A stretch of DNA of 41,312 nt from a virus. The position numbers and the translations under genes were made by a program. Below the pieces are notes generated by a model that saw only the letters and a list, made by a program, of their open reading frames with translations, made no database searches and was not told where the DNA came from. Positions 22,470 to 29,699 of the stretch are shown in pieces. Within the stretch, counting starts at the first letter, position 1. Each line of letters opens with the position of its first letter. The DNA is taken from IMG/VR virus record IMGVR_UViG_3300022871_000039, positions 1-41,312 of that record. The stretch is one strand, 5' to 3'.

Positions 22470-24829
22470 TCTTGTTTTCCTCCCACCAAATCTTTTGGAT
22501 TGTAGTATCTTGCAAGTTTTCCTGAGATCCTTTTTCTTGCGGTGTCTATCTTTTTCTCTTTTGATAGTTTCATTCCAAATCCTATTTGGGATTTCTTATA
22601 TCTGAAGTGATTCTTGTCGGCCCAAACATAATATAAATCATAAAGATCTTTTGAAGAAATTGCTTCGTCCACATTCTTTGTTGTATCGATTGCAAGTTCA
22701 GATCCATACTCAATACAGAACGAAGACATAGTTTCATAATCTTTTAACTCTTCCAAGAAAGAATCAACCGTGTCTTTGCTCATTTGAATTATTTCGTCTT
22801 TAGAATCTGTAGGAAGAAATTTATACACCTCTTCGAACTTAACTTCTAGAGTTCTCAGATAAGAAACATATTCCCTCATTTCTTCCATAAGCTTCCCGGG
22901 ATTTATATCTGGACTTAGCTCCATTACGATCGCTGGCGGAATTGCAGTCTCTTGATGGAAGATTGTATGTCTTCGATCCTCTGCGTCTAGTTTAACAGGC
23001 ATTTCCTGGTCTGAGAAGAATAACCAATGAGAATAGTTGTGAATCTTTTCCAGGGGTTTTCCTTTCTGTTGGATTGAAACTTCCTTGTCTGTACTATATT
23101 CTTTGATTCTCTTGTACGCTGAGTTTGAACCTGAATCAGTAAGATTTATCTCGTTAGCAATAACGATTCGGTTATTCTTAACATAATCTCCCCAAATATT
23201 CTTTAGGTTCGTATCATTGATTTCTTCAATATTATGATTTCCCCAAATAGAAGGTAAGATCCATTCCCTGAATCTTCCTTTCCCAGTTCCTTGTGTTCCT
23301 TTGAAGATAATGGAACTTGGCAACTTAACAAGAGGATTTACCAAGATAAAGCTTAACCATTTGTTTAGATATTCATATCCTGCTTCTGAGTTTGTAAGAT
23401 GTTTAAGCAGTTTCTCAATGTACGGGAATTCGTAGGAATCTTTGTGAACGAAATAATTCTCAAGAGGTCCTGCAGAATAAGTATTGAAATATTTTCTTCC
23501 AAAGTCTTCAAAGAACTTTTCTTCTGTTGGTTTATATCCAAATTCGTCGATCAGTTTAAGGATATCAGATTCCTGGAACATTCTAAGCATTCGATCTTGA
23601 ATCTTATTTAGAAGTTGTCGTTGTGATAATGGTTCGCCTTCAGGATTTACTCTACTTATATTGAATTCTGAATAGATGTCTACTCCTTCTTCAAAGCTCA
23701 GGTATTTAATGAACTCTGATAGCTGACTCTCTGTATGTCTATTGATTCCACCAGATCGTTTATCATATATCATATATCTATGTGTCTTTTCGCTTGCTAT
23801 GTAACACATTTGAAAGTTCTCAAGGAATGCAACGCTTATCTTCAATTGTTCCTTTATGATGGGTTTAAGAAGGTCTAGATCGTAATCAAAGATCCATTTT
23901 CTTATCTCTGAATAGTTAACAATCAACATATCTTTCTTAACCCAACCGTAGAATTCTCCTTCTGAATGATCGCAAAGTTTAACAAACTCGTGAATCTCTT
24001 CTTCAGCTTCTTCATGGGATTTTAGGTATATTGCAATATTCTTGAATAATATGTTATTCTTTTCGATGCCATCTTTGTCGGCGATATACTTTTGAAGCTC
24101 TTTAGATTTTAGAATTGTGTCAAAGAAAACATCGGGTTCTTCCTGCATAATGTCTACAGAATTAACAATGCTTTCAAACTTATCTGATTTCAATTCAACA
24201 GATTCTGCATATTCTCGAATGATTCGAGTGTTATTTTGAACCATTTCGTCATTGAACATATCATCCATCCACATTGTTTCTAATAGTGTTCCAGGTATTG
24301 ATTTGTTGTTTATGGTCTCTGGAAGTCTAAAGAAACGTGGTAAATCAAAAACAATCGTATCAACATCTTCGTGAACATGTTCTTTAAATCCTTTCAGGAA
24401 TCTTTCAACAACTTTAGAATCTGTATTTGACATCTCAACAGGGATGACAAAATGAAATCCATTCTGAGATTTATCTGTTAAGCTTGTTTGAATTCCCATG
24501 CTTGTTAATTTATCAAGAACTATATTATATTTTGATATATCATTTCCTTTGTCGATATCGATCGCCACATTTAGAATTCTGCTTACATTCTTTGAATCTC
24601 TTTTAGATTCATTCAAAGGATTTAACATATAACCAGCAGCATAAGTATTTTCCTGGTTCCAAGAAACAATTAATTCTTCAATCTCATTTAGATCTATATT
24701 ATCTTTTTTGTAATAAGTGTCAATGATTCTATCTCTTTTTTGATCGTTCCAGAAACATATATCTAGATACTCATCTGGTGTTAGTCTGTCTCGAAGAAAT
24801 CTTAAATACTTTTCAAGGCCTTCATTCAT
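22466..24829 (-). CDS. AEP primase - SF3 helicase fusion
   Basis: Encodes 787 residues. The N-terminal archaeo-eukaryotic primase (prim-pol) domain has AIDIDKG (catalytic Asp91/Asp93), NGFHFVIP (His126) and VFDLPRFFR (third acidic residue at 162). The C-terminal helicase has Walker A GTQGTGKGRF (511-520), NNRIVIANEIN as the Walker B region, and a DUF5906/D5-type SF3 organisation with a C-terminal helical wing domain. Such proteins synthesise primers and unwind DNA at the origin. The gene is the second in the unit leaving the iteron region at 25.1-25.4 kb, consistent with an origin-binding initiator. Length is typical for viral primase-helicases. Confidence 0.9.
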   Translation of the reverse strand: MNEGLEKYLRFLRDRLTPDEYLDICFWNDQKRDRIIDTYYKKDNIDLNEIEELIVSWNQENTYAAGYMLNPLNESKRDSKNVSRILNVAIDIDKGNDISKYNIVLDKLTSMGIQTSLTDKSQNGFHFVIPVEMSNTDSKVVERFLKGFKEHVHEDVDTIVFDLPRFFRLPETINNKSIPGTLLETMWMDDMFNDEMVQNNTRIIREYAESVELKSDKFESIVNSVDIMQEEPDVFFDTILKSKELQKYIADKDGIEKNNILFKNIAIYLKSHEEAEEEIHEFVKLCDHSEGEFYGWVKKDMLIVNYSEIRKWIFDYDLDLLKPIIKEQLKISVAFLENFQMCYIASEKTHRYMIYDKRSGGINRHTESQLSEFIKYLSFEEGVDIYSEFNISRVNPEGEPLSQRQLLNKIQDRMLRMFQESDILKLIDEFGYKPTEEKFFEDFGRKYFNTYSAGPLENYFVHKDSYEFPYIEKLLKHLTNSEAGYEYLNKWLSFILVNPLVKLPSSIIFKGTQGTGKGRFREWILPSIWGNHNIEEINDTNLKNIWGDYVKNNRIVIANEINLTDSGSNSAYKRIKEYSTDKEVSIQQKGKPLEKIHNYSHWLFFSDQEMPVKLDAEDRRHTIFHQETAIPPAIVMELSPDINPGKLMEEMREYVSYLRTLEVKFEEVYKFLPTDSKDEIIQMSKDTVDSFLEELKDYETMSSFCIEYGSELAIDTTKNVDEAISSKDLYDLYYVWADKNHFRYKKSQIGFGMKLSKEKKIDTARKRISGKLARYYNPKDLVGGKQE

Positions 24830-25008
24830 ATGTCACACCTCTTAGAGTCTTTTATCGAGTCTTTATGAATCACCTTTTCTTCATCTTTAATAGTTCGAAT
24901 CTTCAGAGATATTTCATCTTCTTCAATTATTTCACCTGTGTATAGAATCCATTCGCCCTTTTTATAGGTATCGAATTTCCATGTTGTGTTTATTCCATAA
25001 TTCACCAT
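24826..25008 (-). CDS. Small beta protein, unknown
   Basis: Encodes 60 residues, the first gene behind promoter E, with TGAGGT as ribosome site. The sequence reads as a small beta barrel (TWKFDTYKKGEWILYTGEII then KIRTIKDEE), like SH3/KOW-type modules. Overlaps the primase start by ATGA. Function unknown. Confidence 0.6.
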   Translation of the reverse strand: MVNYGINTTWKFDTYKKGEWILYTGEIIEEDEISLKIRTIKDEEKVIHKDSIKDSKRCDI

Positions 25009-25062
25009 TTCTTTTACCTCAAATCACAAATCTTTAATCAGAATCTTAAATCTGGTGAGAAC

Positions 25063-25070
25063 TTTATAAA
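25063..25070 (-). promoter_or_regulatory. Leftward promoter E (no operator repeat)
   Basis: TTTATAAA in front of the primase unit, 55-62 bases before the ATG at 25008, leaving a leader of about 30 nt with a GAGGT ribosome site. Unlike A-D there is no GTATGT repeat downstream, so this unit may escape the control acting on the others. Confidence 0.7.
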
Positions 25071-25172
25071 TCTTTCTGTTTACTCTTGCACACACATAAA
25101 GTGACAAGCTGCGACACCCTCCCAAAAAAGACGTCACAGCTCATACCCTCAAATCTGAGCTCGTAGAGCGCC

Positions 25173-25199
25173 AGTGACGACTGCGACGACTGTGACGAC
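25173..25199 (+). repeat. Iteron array, three 9-bp units (TGTGACGAC type)
   Basis: Units AGTGACGAC, TGCGACGAC and TGTGACGAC follow each other without spacers. Confidence 0.85.
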
Positions 25200-25283
25200 C
25201 GAGTCCCTACCCCTGCTCTTTCGTACGCTCTTTTATACACTCTCTTTTTAAGGGAAGTGCGTATACGTTTAATATGTATATAG

Positions 25284-25310
25284 GTTGTCACAGTTGTCAC
25301 AGTTGTCACA
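25284..25310 (-). repeat. Iteron array, three 9-bp units (TGTGACAAC, inverted)
   Basis: Three exact copies of GTTGTCACA in tandem on the plus strand. They differ from the plus-strand array only by A for G at one position when read on the minus strand. Confidence 0.9.
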
Positions 25311-25407
25311 CTTAGCTTGTTAGCTCCTCTAGTCTTAAGATTTTGCATCGACGACCTTTGTGGAGGCTTGGATATGAATTTAGAGATGTCACACTTATTT
25401 AGGAAAG

Positions 25408-25417
25408 ATTTATATAT
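25408..25417 (+). promoter_or_regulatory. Rightward promoter for RHH-terminase unit
   Basis: ATTTATATAT is a good archaeal TATA box, centred about 32 bases before the ATG at 25445, giving a leaderless or nearly leaderless mRNA. The spacer holds TATGTG ... ACATA, an imperfect palindrome that may be bound by the encoded RHH protein. Confidence 0.6.
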
Positions 25418-25444
25418 GTGTGTATAAACATATTCATTGTAAAA

Positions 25445-25639
25445 ATGGTTAAAGATAGAACATCAAAAACTACAGTTTCTCTATATCCCATGGATGACGA
25501 GCGATTGAAAATTATAAAAGAGGAGTTCAAAGGATTCGGAATTGTGTTTAATATGTCCGAGTTCTTGCGCTTCTGTATTAGAAGCAATACGATGGTCTCA
25601 GTATACAAAGAAAAGATCGAAAAAGGGTACAAATATTGA
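25445..25639 (+). CDS. Ribbon-helix-helix DNA-binding protein
   Basis: Encodes 64 residues from ATG 25445. The RHH fold is apparent: a short strand KTTVSLYP, helix 1 DDERLKIIKEEFK, a turn with Gly, and helix 2 MSEFLRFCIRS with the typical 'SEFLR' N-cap. RHH dimers insert the strand in the major groove and often bind tandem half-sites as pairs. It is the only clear transcription-factor candidate beside the control region, and it could bind the GTATGT repeats of the leftward promoters and regulate its own promoter. The stop overlaps the terminase small-subunit start. Confidence 0.75.
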   Translation: MVKDRTSKTTVSLYPMDDERLKIIKEEFKGFGIVFNMSEFLRFCIRSNTMVSVYKEKIEKGYKY

Positions 25640-26106
25640 AGAATAGAAAACCTAGACTACTGCCTGATAATATAGTAAATCCGATAGTACAAACTAGCAA
25701 TAGAAGATCAATTCATGCAGAGCTTAATAGACATGAATATTTAATGAACTTTGATCTTAAACCTATTCAGATTCAATTCTTACAAAAATTCGTCAGGAAT
25801 CATTTCAAGATCCAAAAGACTTGCGAAGCCATTGAGATTTCTTTGATGACTTATAATAATTGGAAGAACTCAAATCCTGATTTTAAGAAAGCAGTTGAAT
25901 TCTGTATGGAGTCAGAATTAGATATATTCGAAGATGCTTTGAGAGATTTAGTAGAAGAGAGAAATCCCCAAGCAGTATTGTTCGGTCTTCGTACTCGTGG
26001 GAAGGATAGAGGATACGGAGAGAAACAAGAATTAGCAAGCGGGATCGCAGCGATCAATATTACATTTGAAAAGGCTGAAGATCAAAAAGTTATTGATGTA
26101 GAATAA
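25636..26106 (+). CDS. terS: Terminase small subunit
   Basis: Encodes 156 residues. The start is probably TTG at 25636, overlapping the RHH stop; an ATG at 25743 would remove part of the DNA-binding region. A helix-turn-helix-like centre (KTCEAIEISLMTYNNWKNSNPDF) resembles the phBC6A51-type small terminase, and the segment NPQAVLFGLRTRGKDRGYGEK is characteristic of that family's oligomerisation end. It binds viral DNA and brings it to the large subunit. The large subunit follows, but after an unusual 79-base structured spacer. Confidence 0.75.
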   Translation: MKNRKPRLLPDNIVNPIVQTSNRRSIHAELNRHEYLMNFDLKPIQIQFLQKFVRNHFKIQKTCEAIEISLMTYNNWKNSNPDFKKAVEFCMESELDIFEDALRDLVEERNPQAVLFGLRTRGKDRGYGEKQELASGIAAINITFEKAEDQKVIDVE

Positions 26107-26185
26107 TACTCCATTGCGAGAACGTCTTGGCGAGGCGTTGAGATTAAGGTCTTGAAGGTTTCGCGGACCACGCCACTTATAATCA
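26107..26185 (+). other. GC-rich structured spacer between terminase genes (possible packaging site)
   Basis: Seventy-nine bases, clearly richer in G+C than the genome. AACGTCTT (26121-26128) pairs with GAGGCGTT (26132-26139) around GGC, an 8-bp stem with two G-U pairs. GGTC (26148-26151) can pair with GACC (26166-26169), and TGGCG (26128-26132) with CGCCA (26171-26175) as an alternative. No open reading frame of note. Confidence 0.5.
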
Positions 26186-27577
26186 ATGACGAAGAAGTTA
26201 CAGATAAGCATTAGACCTACAAAGAAACAGGAAATATGTTGGGGTTACTTAAAAGACCCAACAAAGAAGTTTGTACTATTTGGAGGAGGTGCAGGAGGTG
26301 GTAAATCTTGGCAAGGATGTGAATGGCTACTTATTACAGCTTTGCAATATCCTGGATCTAAATTGTTTGTAGGTAGAAATGAATTGAAGAGATTGATGTC
26401 CTCAACATATATCACCTGGATGAAAGTATGTTCATTCCATAAGATTCCACGATCAATGTGGACTTTGAATTCTAAATATAACTATATTGAAATGTCTAAT
26501 GGGAGTAGAATTGATTTATTAGATGTCGCATACCAGCCAAGAGATCCGCTATATGAACGATTTGGATCCACAGAATATTCTTGTGGATGGCTTGAGGAAG
26601 TTGGTGAGATTAAGGAACGAGCATTCGATGTACTCAAATCAAGGATTGGAAGACATCAGACTCCTAAGATGGTAGAGAATGGATTTAAGTCTAAGATGTT
26701 TCTTACTTGTAACCCAAAGAAGAATTGGGTATATCATCAAGCTTATAAGCCATGGAAAGAACATTGTCTACCTCCTGAATGGGTATTCATCCAATCTCTA
26801 TACCAAGACAATCCATTCACTGCTTCAGAGTACGGAGAGAACCTACGATCGATAAAAGATCCAGTACTACGAGAAAGACTTATGCTTGGTAATTGGGAGT
26901 ATGAGAATGATGATGCAATCTTAATAAAATATGAAAACATACTAGACATGTTCGGGAGAGAATATGATGTCGAATCAATGGGAGGAGATTTCTATTTGTC
27001 TGTGGATGTTGCAAGATTTGGTAGAGACAAAGCAGTTATAATGTTATGGCAAGGATGGTTCATTAGAAAGATCTGGTTTTATGATAAGTCCTCCGCAGAC
27101 TTCCTAGAAGATAAGATTACTTCAAAGGTGAATCAATATCATATTGAATGGAATAATGTTGTTATAGATGAAGACGGAGTCGGTGGAGGTGTTGTAGATC
27201 ATTTGAGAGGATGTACAGGATTTGTGAACAACTCAACAGCAGTGGAAGAGTTCTATGAAGATACTCAAGACACTAAAATGTATAACTATAGGAATCTACG
27301 ATCTCAATGCTATTACAAATTGGCAGAAGTTATCAATGAAGGAAAGATTGGAATATCAAAAGATCTTCCAATGGATATTAAGAATGGCATAATAGAAGAG
27401 CTTGAATGTGTGAAGAGAAAAGACGTAGAGAAGAACGAAACAACTCTTGCAATCATTGGAAAGGATGAGATGAAGGAGATGATAGGAAGATCACCCGACT
27501 TCGCAGATTCAATGATGATGCGATGTTACTTTGGACTAGGAGAAGTTGAAAACTTCGAGGTAGATATTGCATGGTAA
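26186..27577 (+). CDS. terL: Terminase large subunit
   Basis: Encodes 463 residues. ATPase: Walker A GGGAGGGKS (33-41), an Arg-rich segment, Walker B CGWLEEVGE with catalytic Glu, and TCNPKKNW as coupling motif III. Nuclease (RNase H fold): SVDVARFGRD, VVIDEDGVGGG and SPDFADSMMMR supply the acidic residues. It motors DNA into the prohead and cuts it. The family is most like headful (pac) TerL, in agreement with circular permutation. Length is usual. The gene ends a few bases before small zinc-protein genes. Confidence 0.93.
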   Translation: MTKKLQISIRPTKKQEICWGYLKDPTKKFVLFGGGAGGGKSWQGCEWLLITALQYPGSKLFVGRNELKRLMSSTYITWMKVCSFHKIPRSMWTLNSKYNYIEMSNGSRIDLLDVAYQPRDPLYERFGSTEYSCGWLEEVGEIKERAFDVLKSRIGRHQTPKMVENGFKSKMFLTCNPKKNWVYHQAYKPWKEHCLPPEWVFIQSLYQDNPFTASEYGENLRSIKDPVLRERLMLGNWEYENDDAILIKYENILDMFGREYDVESMGGDFYLSVDVARFGRDKAVIMLWQGWFIRKIWFYDKSSADFLEDKITSKVNQYHIEWNNVVIDEDGVGGGVVDHLRGCTGFVNNSTAVEEFYEDTQDTKMYNYRNLRSQCYYKLAEVINEGKIGISKDLPMDIKNGIIEELECVKRKDVEKNETTLAIIGKDEMKEMIGRSPDFADSMMMRCYFGLGEVENFEVDIAW

Positions 27578-27604
27578 AGACTAGTTCGGCCAAAAGACAT
27601 AATA

Positions 27605-27760
27605 ATGCGTGGAAACATTGGTGCCCAAATGAATGTTAAAAGAACTGAAAGTAAAGTAAAATGTTGTTGTTGTAATACTACTGTGGGAATAACAGATGGT
27701 ATCGTTTATAATAATGTTTTATGTTTAAGTTGTTATTTTGAAAAGGAACTAGAAAGGTGA
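27605..27760 (+). CDS. Small zinc-ribbon protein
   Basis: From ATG 27605 (51 residues) or ATG 27629 (43 residues) in the same frame. The sequence has KCCCC near the middle and CLSC near the C-terminus, giving two cysteine pairs for a zinc ribbon. The stop is followed four bases later by the next ATG. The ending AAAGGTGAACAAATGAA is nearly repeated at the end of the next gene, hinting at duplication. Function unknown. Confidence 0.5.
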   Translation: MRGNIGAQMNVKRTESKVKCCCCNTTVGITDGIVYNNVLCLSCYFEKELER

Positions 27761-27764
27761 ACAA

Positions 27765-27959
27765 ATGAAAAAGATAGATTTATGTAATATGTGTATTCAT
27801 GATGATTTTGGATACTGTGGATTAAGAAATAGCAAATTAGAACTTCAATATAAAAATGATGAAGATGGAGACTTAACTCAATGTTCAAGCTTCTCAGTAG
27901 ATAAAGAAAGAGTTAACAGAATGTTTAAGTTGAAAGTTACTAGGAAGGTGAACAAATGA
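27765..27959 (+). CDS. Small cysteine-rich protein
   Basis: Encodes 64 residues behind an AGGTGA ribosome site. Cysteines occur in LCNMCIHDDFGYCGL and in a later QCSSF, a four-Cys pattern as in small zinc-binding proteins. Basic C-terminus (KVTRKVNK). Similar layout to the neighbouring small genes. No function assigned. Confidence 0.6.
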   Translation: MKKIDLCNMCIHDDFGYCGLRNSKLELQYKNDEDGDLTQCSSFSVDKERVNRMFKLKVTRKVNK

Positions 27960-28050
27960 ATGTGGAAGACAAGCAGTGTATGATGGATCTCTCAAGCGTT
28001 ATATTTGTAGTGTGTGCAAAGGAGAATTTTTAAAAGAGGATTTAAAATGA
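27956..28050 (+). pseudogene. Apparently frameshifted zinc-ribbon remnant
   Basis: A well-placed ATG (27956, with AGGTGA upstream) opens only 25 codons in frame. The frame one base off (from 27958) encodes ECGRQAVYDG then YICSVCKGEFLKEDLK to TGA 28048-28050, a good one- or two-pair zinc ribbon with no start codon of its own. A single-base indel just after the start codon would explain both. Confidence 0.45.
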
Positions 28051-28145
28051 AAAAGTTATACGAAAAGAAAGACAAAGAGAAGAAGAAAGAGAAAGACAAA
28101 GAGAAACTCCTTGAAGATGTAAAGGAGGAAATTATTGTTAAATGA
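28047..28145 (+). CDS. Small Lys/Glu-rich peptide
   Basis: Thirty-two codons from ATG 28047; the start overlaps the stop of the zinc-ribbon frame, and the stop overlaps the next start (ATGA). The peptide is nearly all Lys, Glu and Asp until LLEDVKEEIIVK. It may be mainly a coupling frame that carries the GGAGG ribosome site for the winged-helix gene. Confidence 0.4.
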   Translation: MKKLYEKKDKEKKKEKDKEKLLEDVKEEIIVK

Positions 28146-28369
28146 GTCAACAAAGTGTTGCTAATGAATTGGAGAAGCATTATCCTGAGTATTTGACTAA
28201 AGATGATTTGATGGAGATACTAGGAACTAATAAGCAGAGCGTGTGTCGCAATTTGAGAGCATTAATTAAAAGAGAAGAAGTTGAGTACGAAATGACTTGG
28301 AAGAGTAAGTTCTCTCCAAAGTTCGGAAAAGCTTATAGAATTAAACCAGAGGTAAAAAATGGAAACTAA
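28142..28369 (+). CDS. Winged helix-turn-helix protein
   Basis: Encodes 75 residues. The pattern YLTKDDLMEILGTNKQSVCRNLRALIK, then REEVEYE with a likely wing (SPKFGKAYRI), matches compact archaeal wHTH DNA-binding proteins. Ribosome site GGAGG lies just upstream. It overlaps the following gene by 11 bases. It might be a switch between early and late transcription, as it comes before the terminator and promoter L2. Confidence 0.6.
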   Translation: MSQQSVANELEKHYPEYLTKDDLMEILGTNKQSVCRNLRALIKREEVEYEMTWKSKFSPKFGKAYRIKPEVKNGN

Positions 28370-28859
28370 ACCAGAACAAGATAAACAACCAACACAGAAC
28401 ATCCCAGAAGCTTTGAGAAGCGAGGGAACAAAAGTAGTGTCATTCAAGAAAGCAATTGATGATGCTTTAACCAGGATCGAAGATCTTGCAACAATGGAAG
28501 TTCTTATGCCTGTTGAATCAAGACTACGTGAAAGGATGAATTCCATTCAGAAGATGGGAGCAGCAAACCATTTAAAGATTAGAGGTCATTGGAAAACTAC
28601 TCCTCCTAGAATGCACATTACTAAGCTATCAGGAAGAAAGTTAGGACCTAATGAAGCTGAAATTACTTTCTCTGTTTTTGAAGTGGATGAGAACAACAAT
28701 AAGAAGATGCACGAACAAAACACAGTTATCATCAAAGAAGATGGATCCAAAATCAACAGAACTACATCTGCAGAATATAGAGTTGCTTATGAAGTTACAG
28801 AAAAGATTAAGACTGGCAAGACAATATCAAGAGAAGTAATGCAATTCGAGTTAAGATGA
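28359..28859 (+). CDS. Conserved-type protein, unknown
   Basis: Encodes 166 residues behind AGAGG. The N-terminal part is charged with a helix around KKAIDDALTRIEDL; then strands (MHITKLSGRKLG, ITFSVFEVDE) and a C-terminal strand (MQFELR). No Cys and no membrane segment. It overlaps the next gene by 4 bases. I do not recognise it; the location between terminase and portal groups is common for accessory packaging or DNA-metabolism proteins. Confidence 0.55.
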   Translation: METKPEQDKQPTQNIPEALRSEGTKVVSFKKAIDDALTRIEDLATMEVLMPVESRLRERMNSIQKMGAANHLKIRGHWKTTPPRMHITKLSGRKLGPNEAEITFSVFEVDENNNKKMHEQNTVIIKEDGSKINRTTSAEYRVAYEVTEKIKTGKTISREVMQFELR

Positions 28860-29146
28860 AATCAATAGAAATAACAACAGGACAAAGAATGTTATGTTTA
28901 ACATTCATGACACAGGGTAAAGCAGGAACAGTAGATCAAATGAGAAAAGTTGATAAAGTATGTAATGTGCTTGAAGAAGGTCTAGATGTGAAGGAAACAG
29001 ATATGGAGAAAATCAATACTCTTAAATTTGAAGATACAGATTTTGCATTCTTGAAACAATCATTTGATTCATTTGAAGGATGGCTACCACAAGCAAGGAA
29101 GCAAATAATTGCTATGGCTAAAGTATTAGAAGAGGCAAAAGAGTAA
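28856..29146 (+). CDS. Small helical protein, unknown
   Basis: Encodes 96 residues, all helical, acidic in the second half, ending KVLEEAKE. ATGA overlap with the gene before and a 1-base gap to the next indicate coupled translation. No motif recognised. Confidence 0.55.
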   Translation: MKSIEITTGQRMLCLTFMTQGKAGTVDQMRKVDKVCNVLEEGLDVKETDMEKINTLKFEDTDFAFLKQSFDSFEGWLPQARKQIIAMAKVLEEAKE

Positions 29147-29147
29147 G

Positions 29148-29639
29148 ATGGCTGAAAAGATTAAGTTCGAATGGGATGGAGAACAACTTAGACAAACAGT
29201 TGAAATCGTACCACAGAAATTTACTCCGAAGGAAGTAGTTGAATCTATTTCTCAATCCAGGAATAATATTGGTCAAATGGAAGAGAACTTGATAAAGCTT
29301 GAAAATAATATTGTTAAGTTGAAGAATGATATTAAAGCAGGAAAAGAACATCTTTCAAGACTTGAAGATTTTGAACCTAAATGTAAAGAGATAATGCTTG
29401 AGCATCTAAAGAGTCAAATTGCAAAATGTTCAACAAAGTGTAAAGAACAGGCTATTGCAGATACTGAAAAGACTATCAAAGCAGATCCAAGTGCTTACAC
29501 TGAAGATCAAAAGAAGAACATGAATTATGTGAATTATCAAAGGCTTTTAGCTACCGATGAGAAAATAGCACGGAAGATATCAGCTGATATGATAAGAGAG
29601 AACATATTTATGAACCCGATTTATTCAAACCCTTTTTAG
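29148..29639 (+). CDS. Coiled-coil protein
   Basis: Encodes 163 residues. A clear heptad pattern of Ile/Leu and Asn occurs at roughly residues 40-75 (NIGQMEENLIKLENNIVKL), followed by a second helix with Cys residues. The end is hydrophilic. It is the last gene before the terminator at 29627, its stop codon being in the hairpin loop. Role unknown; a structural or scaffolding helper is one option. Confidence 0.55.
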   Translation: MAEKIKFEWDGEQLRQTVEIVPQKFTPKEVVESISQSRNNIGQMEENLIKLENNIVKLKNDIKAGKEHLSRLEDFEPKCKEIMLEHLKSQIAKCSTKCKEQAIADTEKTIKADPSAYTEDQKKNMNYVNYQRLLATDEKIARKISADMIRENIFMNPIYSNPF

Positions 29640-29658
29640 GGTTTATTTCTTTTTTTTC
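29627..29658 (+). terminator. Terminator before the portal operon
   Basis: AAACCC (29627-29632) pairs with GGGTTT (29639-29644); the loop includes the stop codon TAG of the coiled-coil gene partly (29637-29639). ATTTCTTTTTTTTC follows. Hairpin plus U-tract, just ahead of promoter L2. Confidence 0.75.
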
Positions 29659-29661
29659 AAC

Positions 29662-29674
29662 TAGTATTTAAATA
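29662..29674 (+). promoter_or_regulatory. Rightward promoter L2 (TAGTATTTAAATA)
   Basis: Identical 13-mer to L1, L3 and L4. TATA centre is about 30 nt before the portal ATG (29700). An AAGGAG site precedes an ATG at 29690 that opens only seven codons in another frame, so the actual mRNA start, near 29695, may exclude it. Confidence 0.7.
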
Positions 29675-29699
29675 TATAGAAGGAGATACATGATTCAAG

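Larger units (their letters stand above)
25100..25400. other. Candidate replication origin with 9-bp iterons
   Basis: A non-coding gap of 374 bases (25071-25444) between divergent units. Three direct 9-mers TG(Y)GACGAC-type lie at 25173-25199 on the plus strand, and three 9-mers GTTGTCACA at 25284-25310 read TGTGACAAC on the minus strand. Single related copies occur near 25101 (GTGACAAG), 25132 (CGTCACA), 25349 (CGACGACC) and 25387 (TGTCACA). An A/T-rich stretch lies between the two arrays. Head-to-head iterons beside a primase-helicase gene suggest an origin. A frame on the minus strand through these repeats (25064-25348) is their by-product. Confidence 0.6.

Noticed and set aside
25284-25310. 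The tandem GTTGTCACA units as a CRISPR-like array
   Set aside because: Units are 9 bp with no spacers, which is typical of iterons and not of CRISPR repeats.
25064-25348. A 94-residue frame on the minus strand across the iteron region
   Set aside because: Its Val-Thr repeats come directly from the 9-bp DNA iterons, its end covers the promoter E TATA box, and it has no plausible start signal.
26110-26180. Similarity to a leucine tRNA (GGCGAGG ... GATTAAGG)
   Set aside because: No matching acceptor stem, an eight-base anticodon loop with a weak stem, and no canonical T-loop; treated as a structured spacer only.
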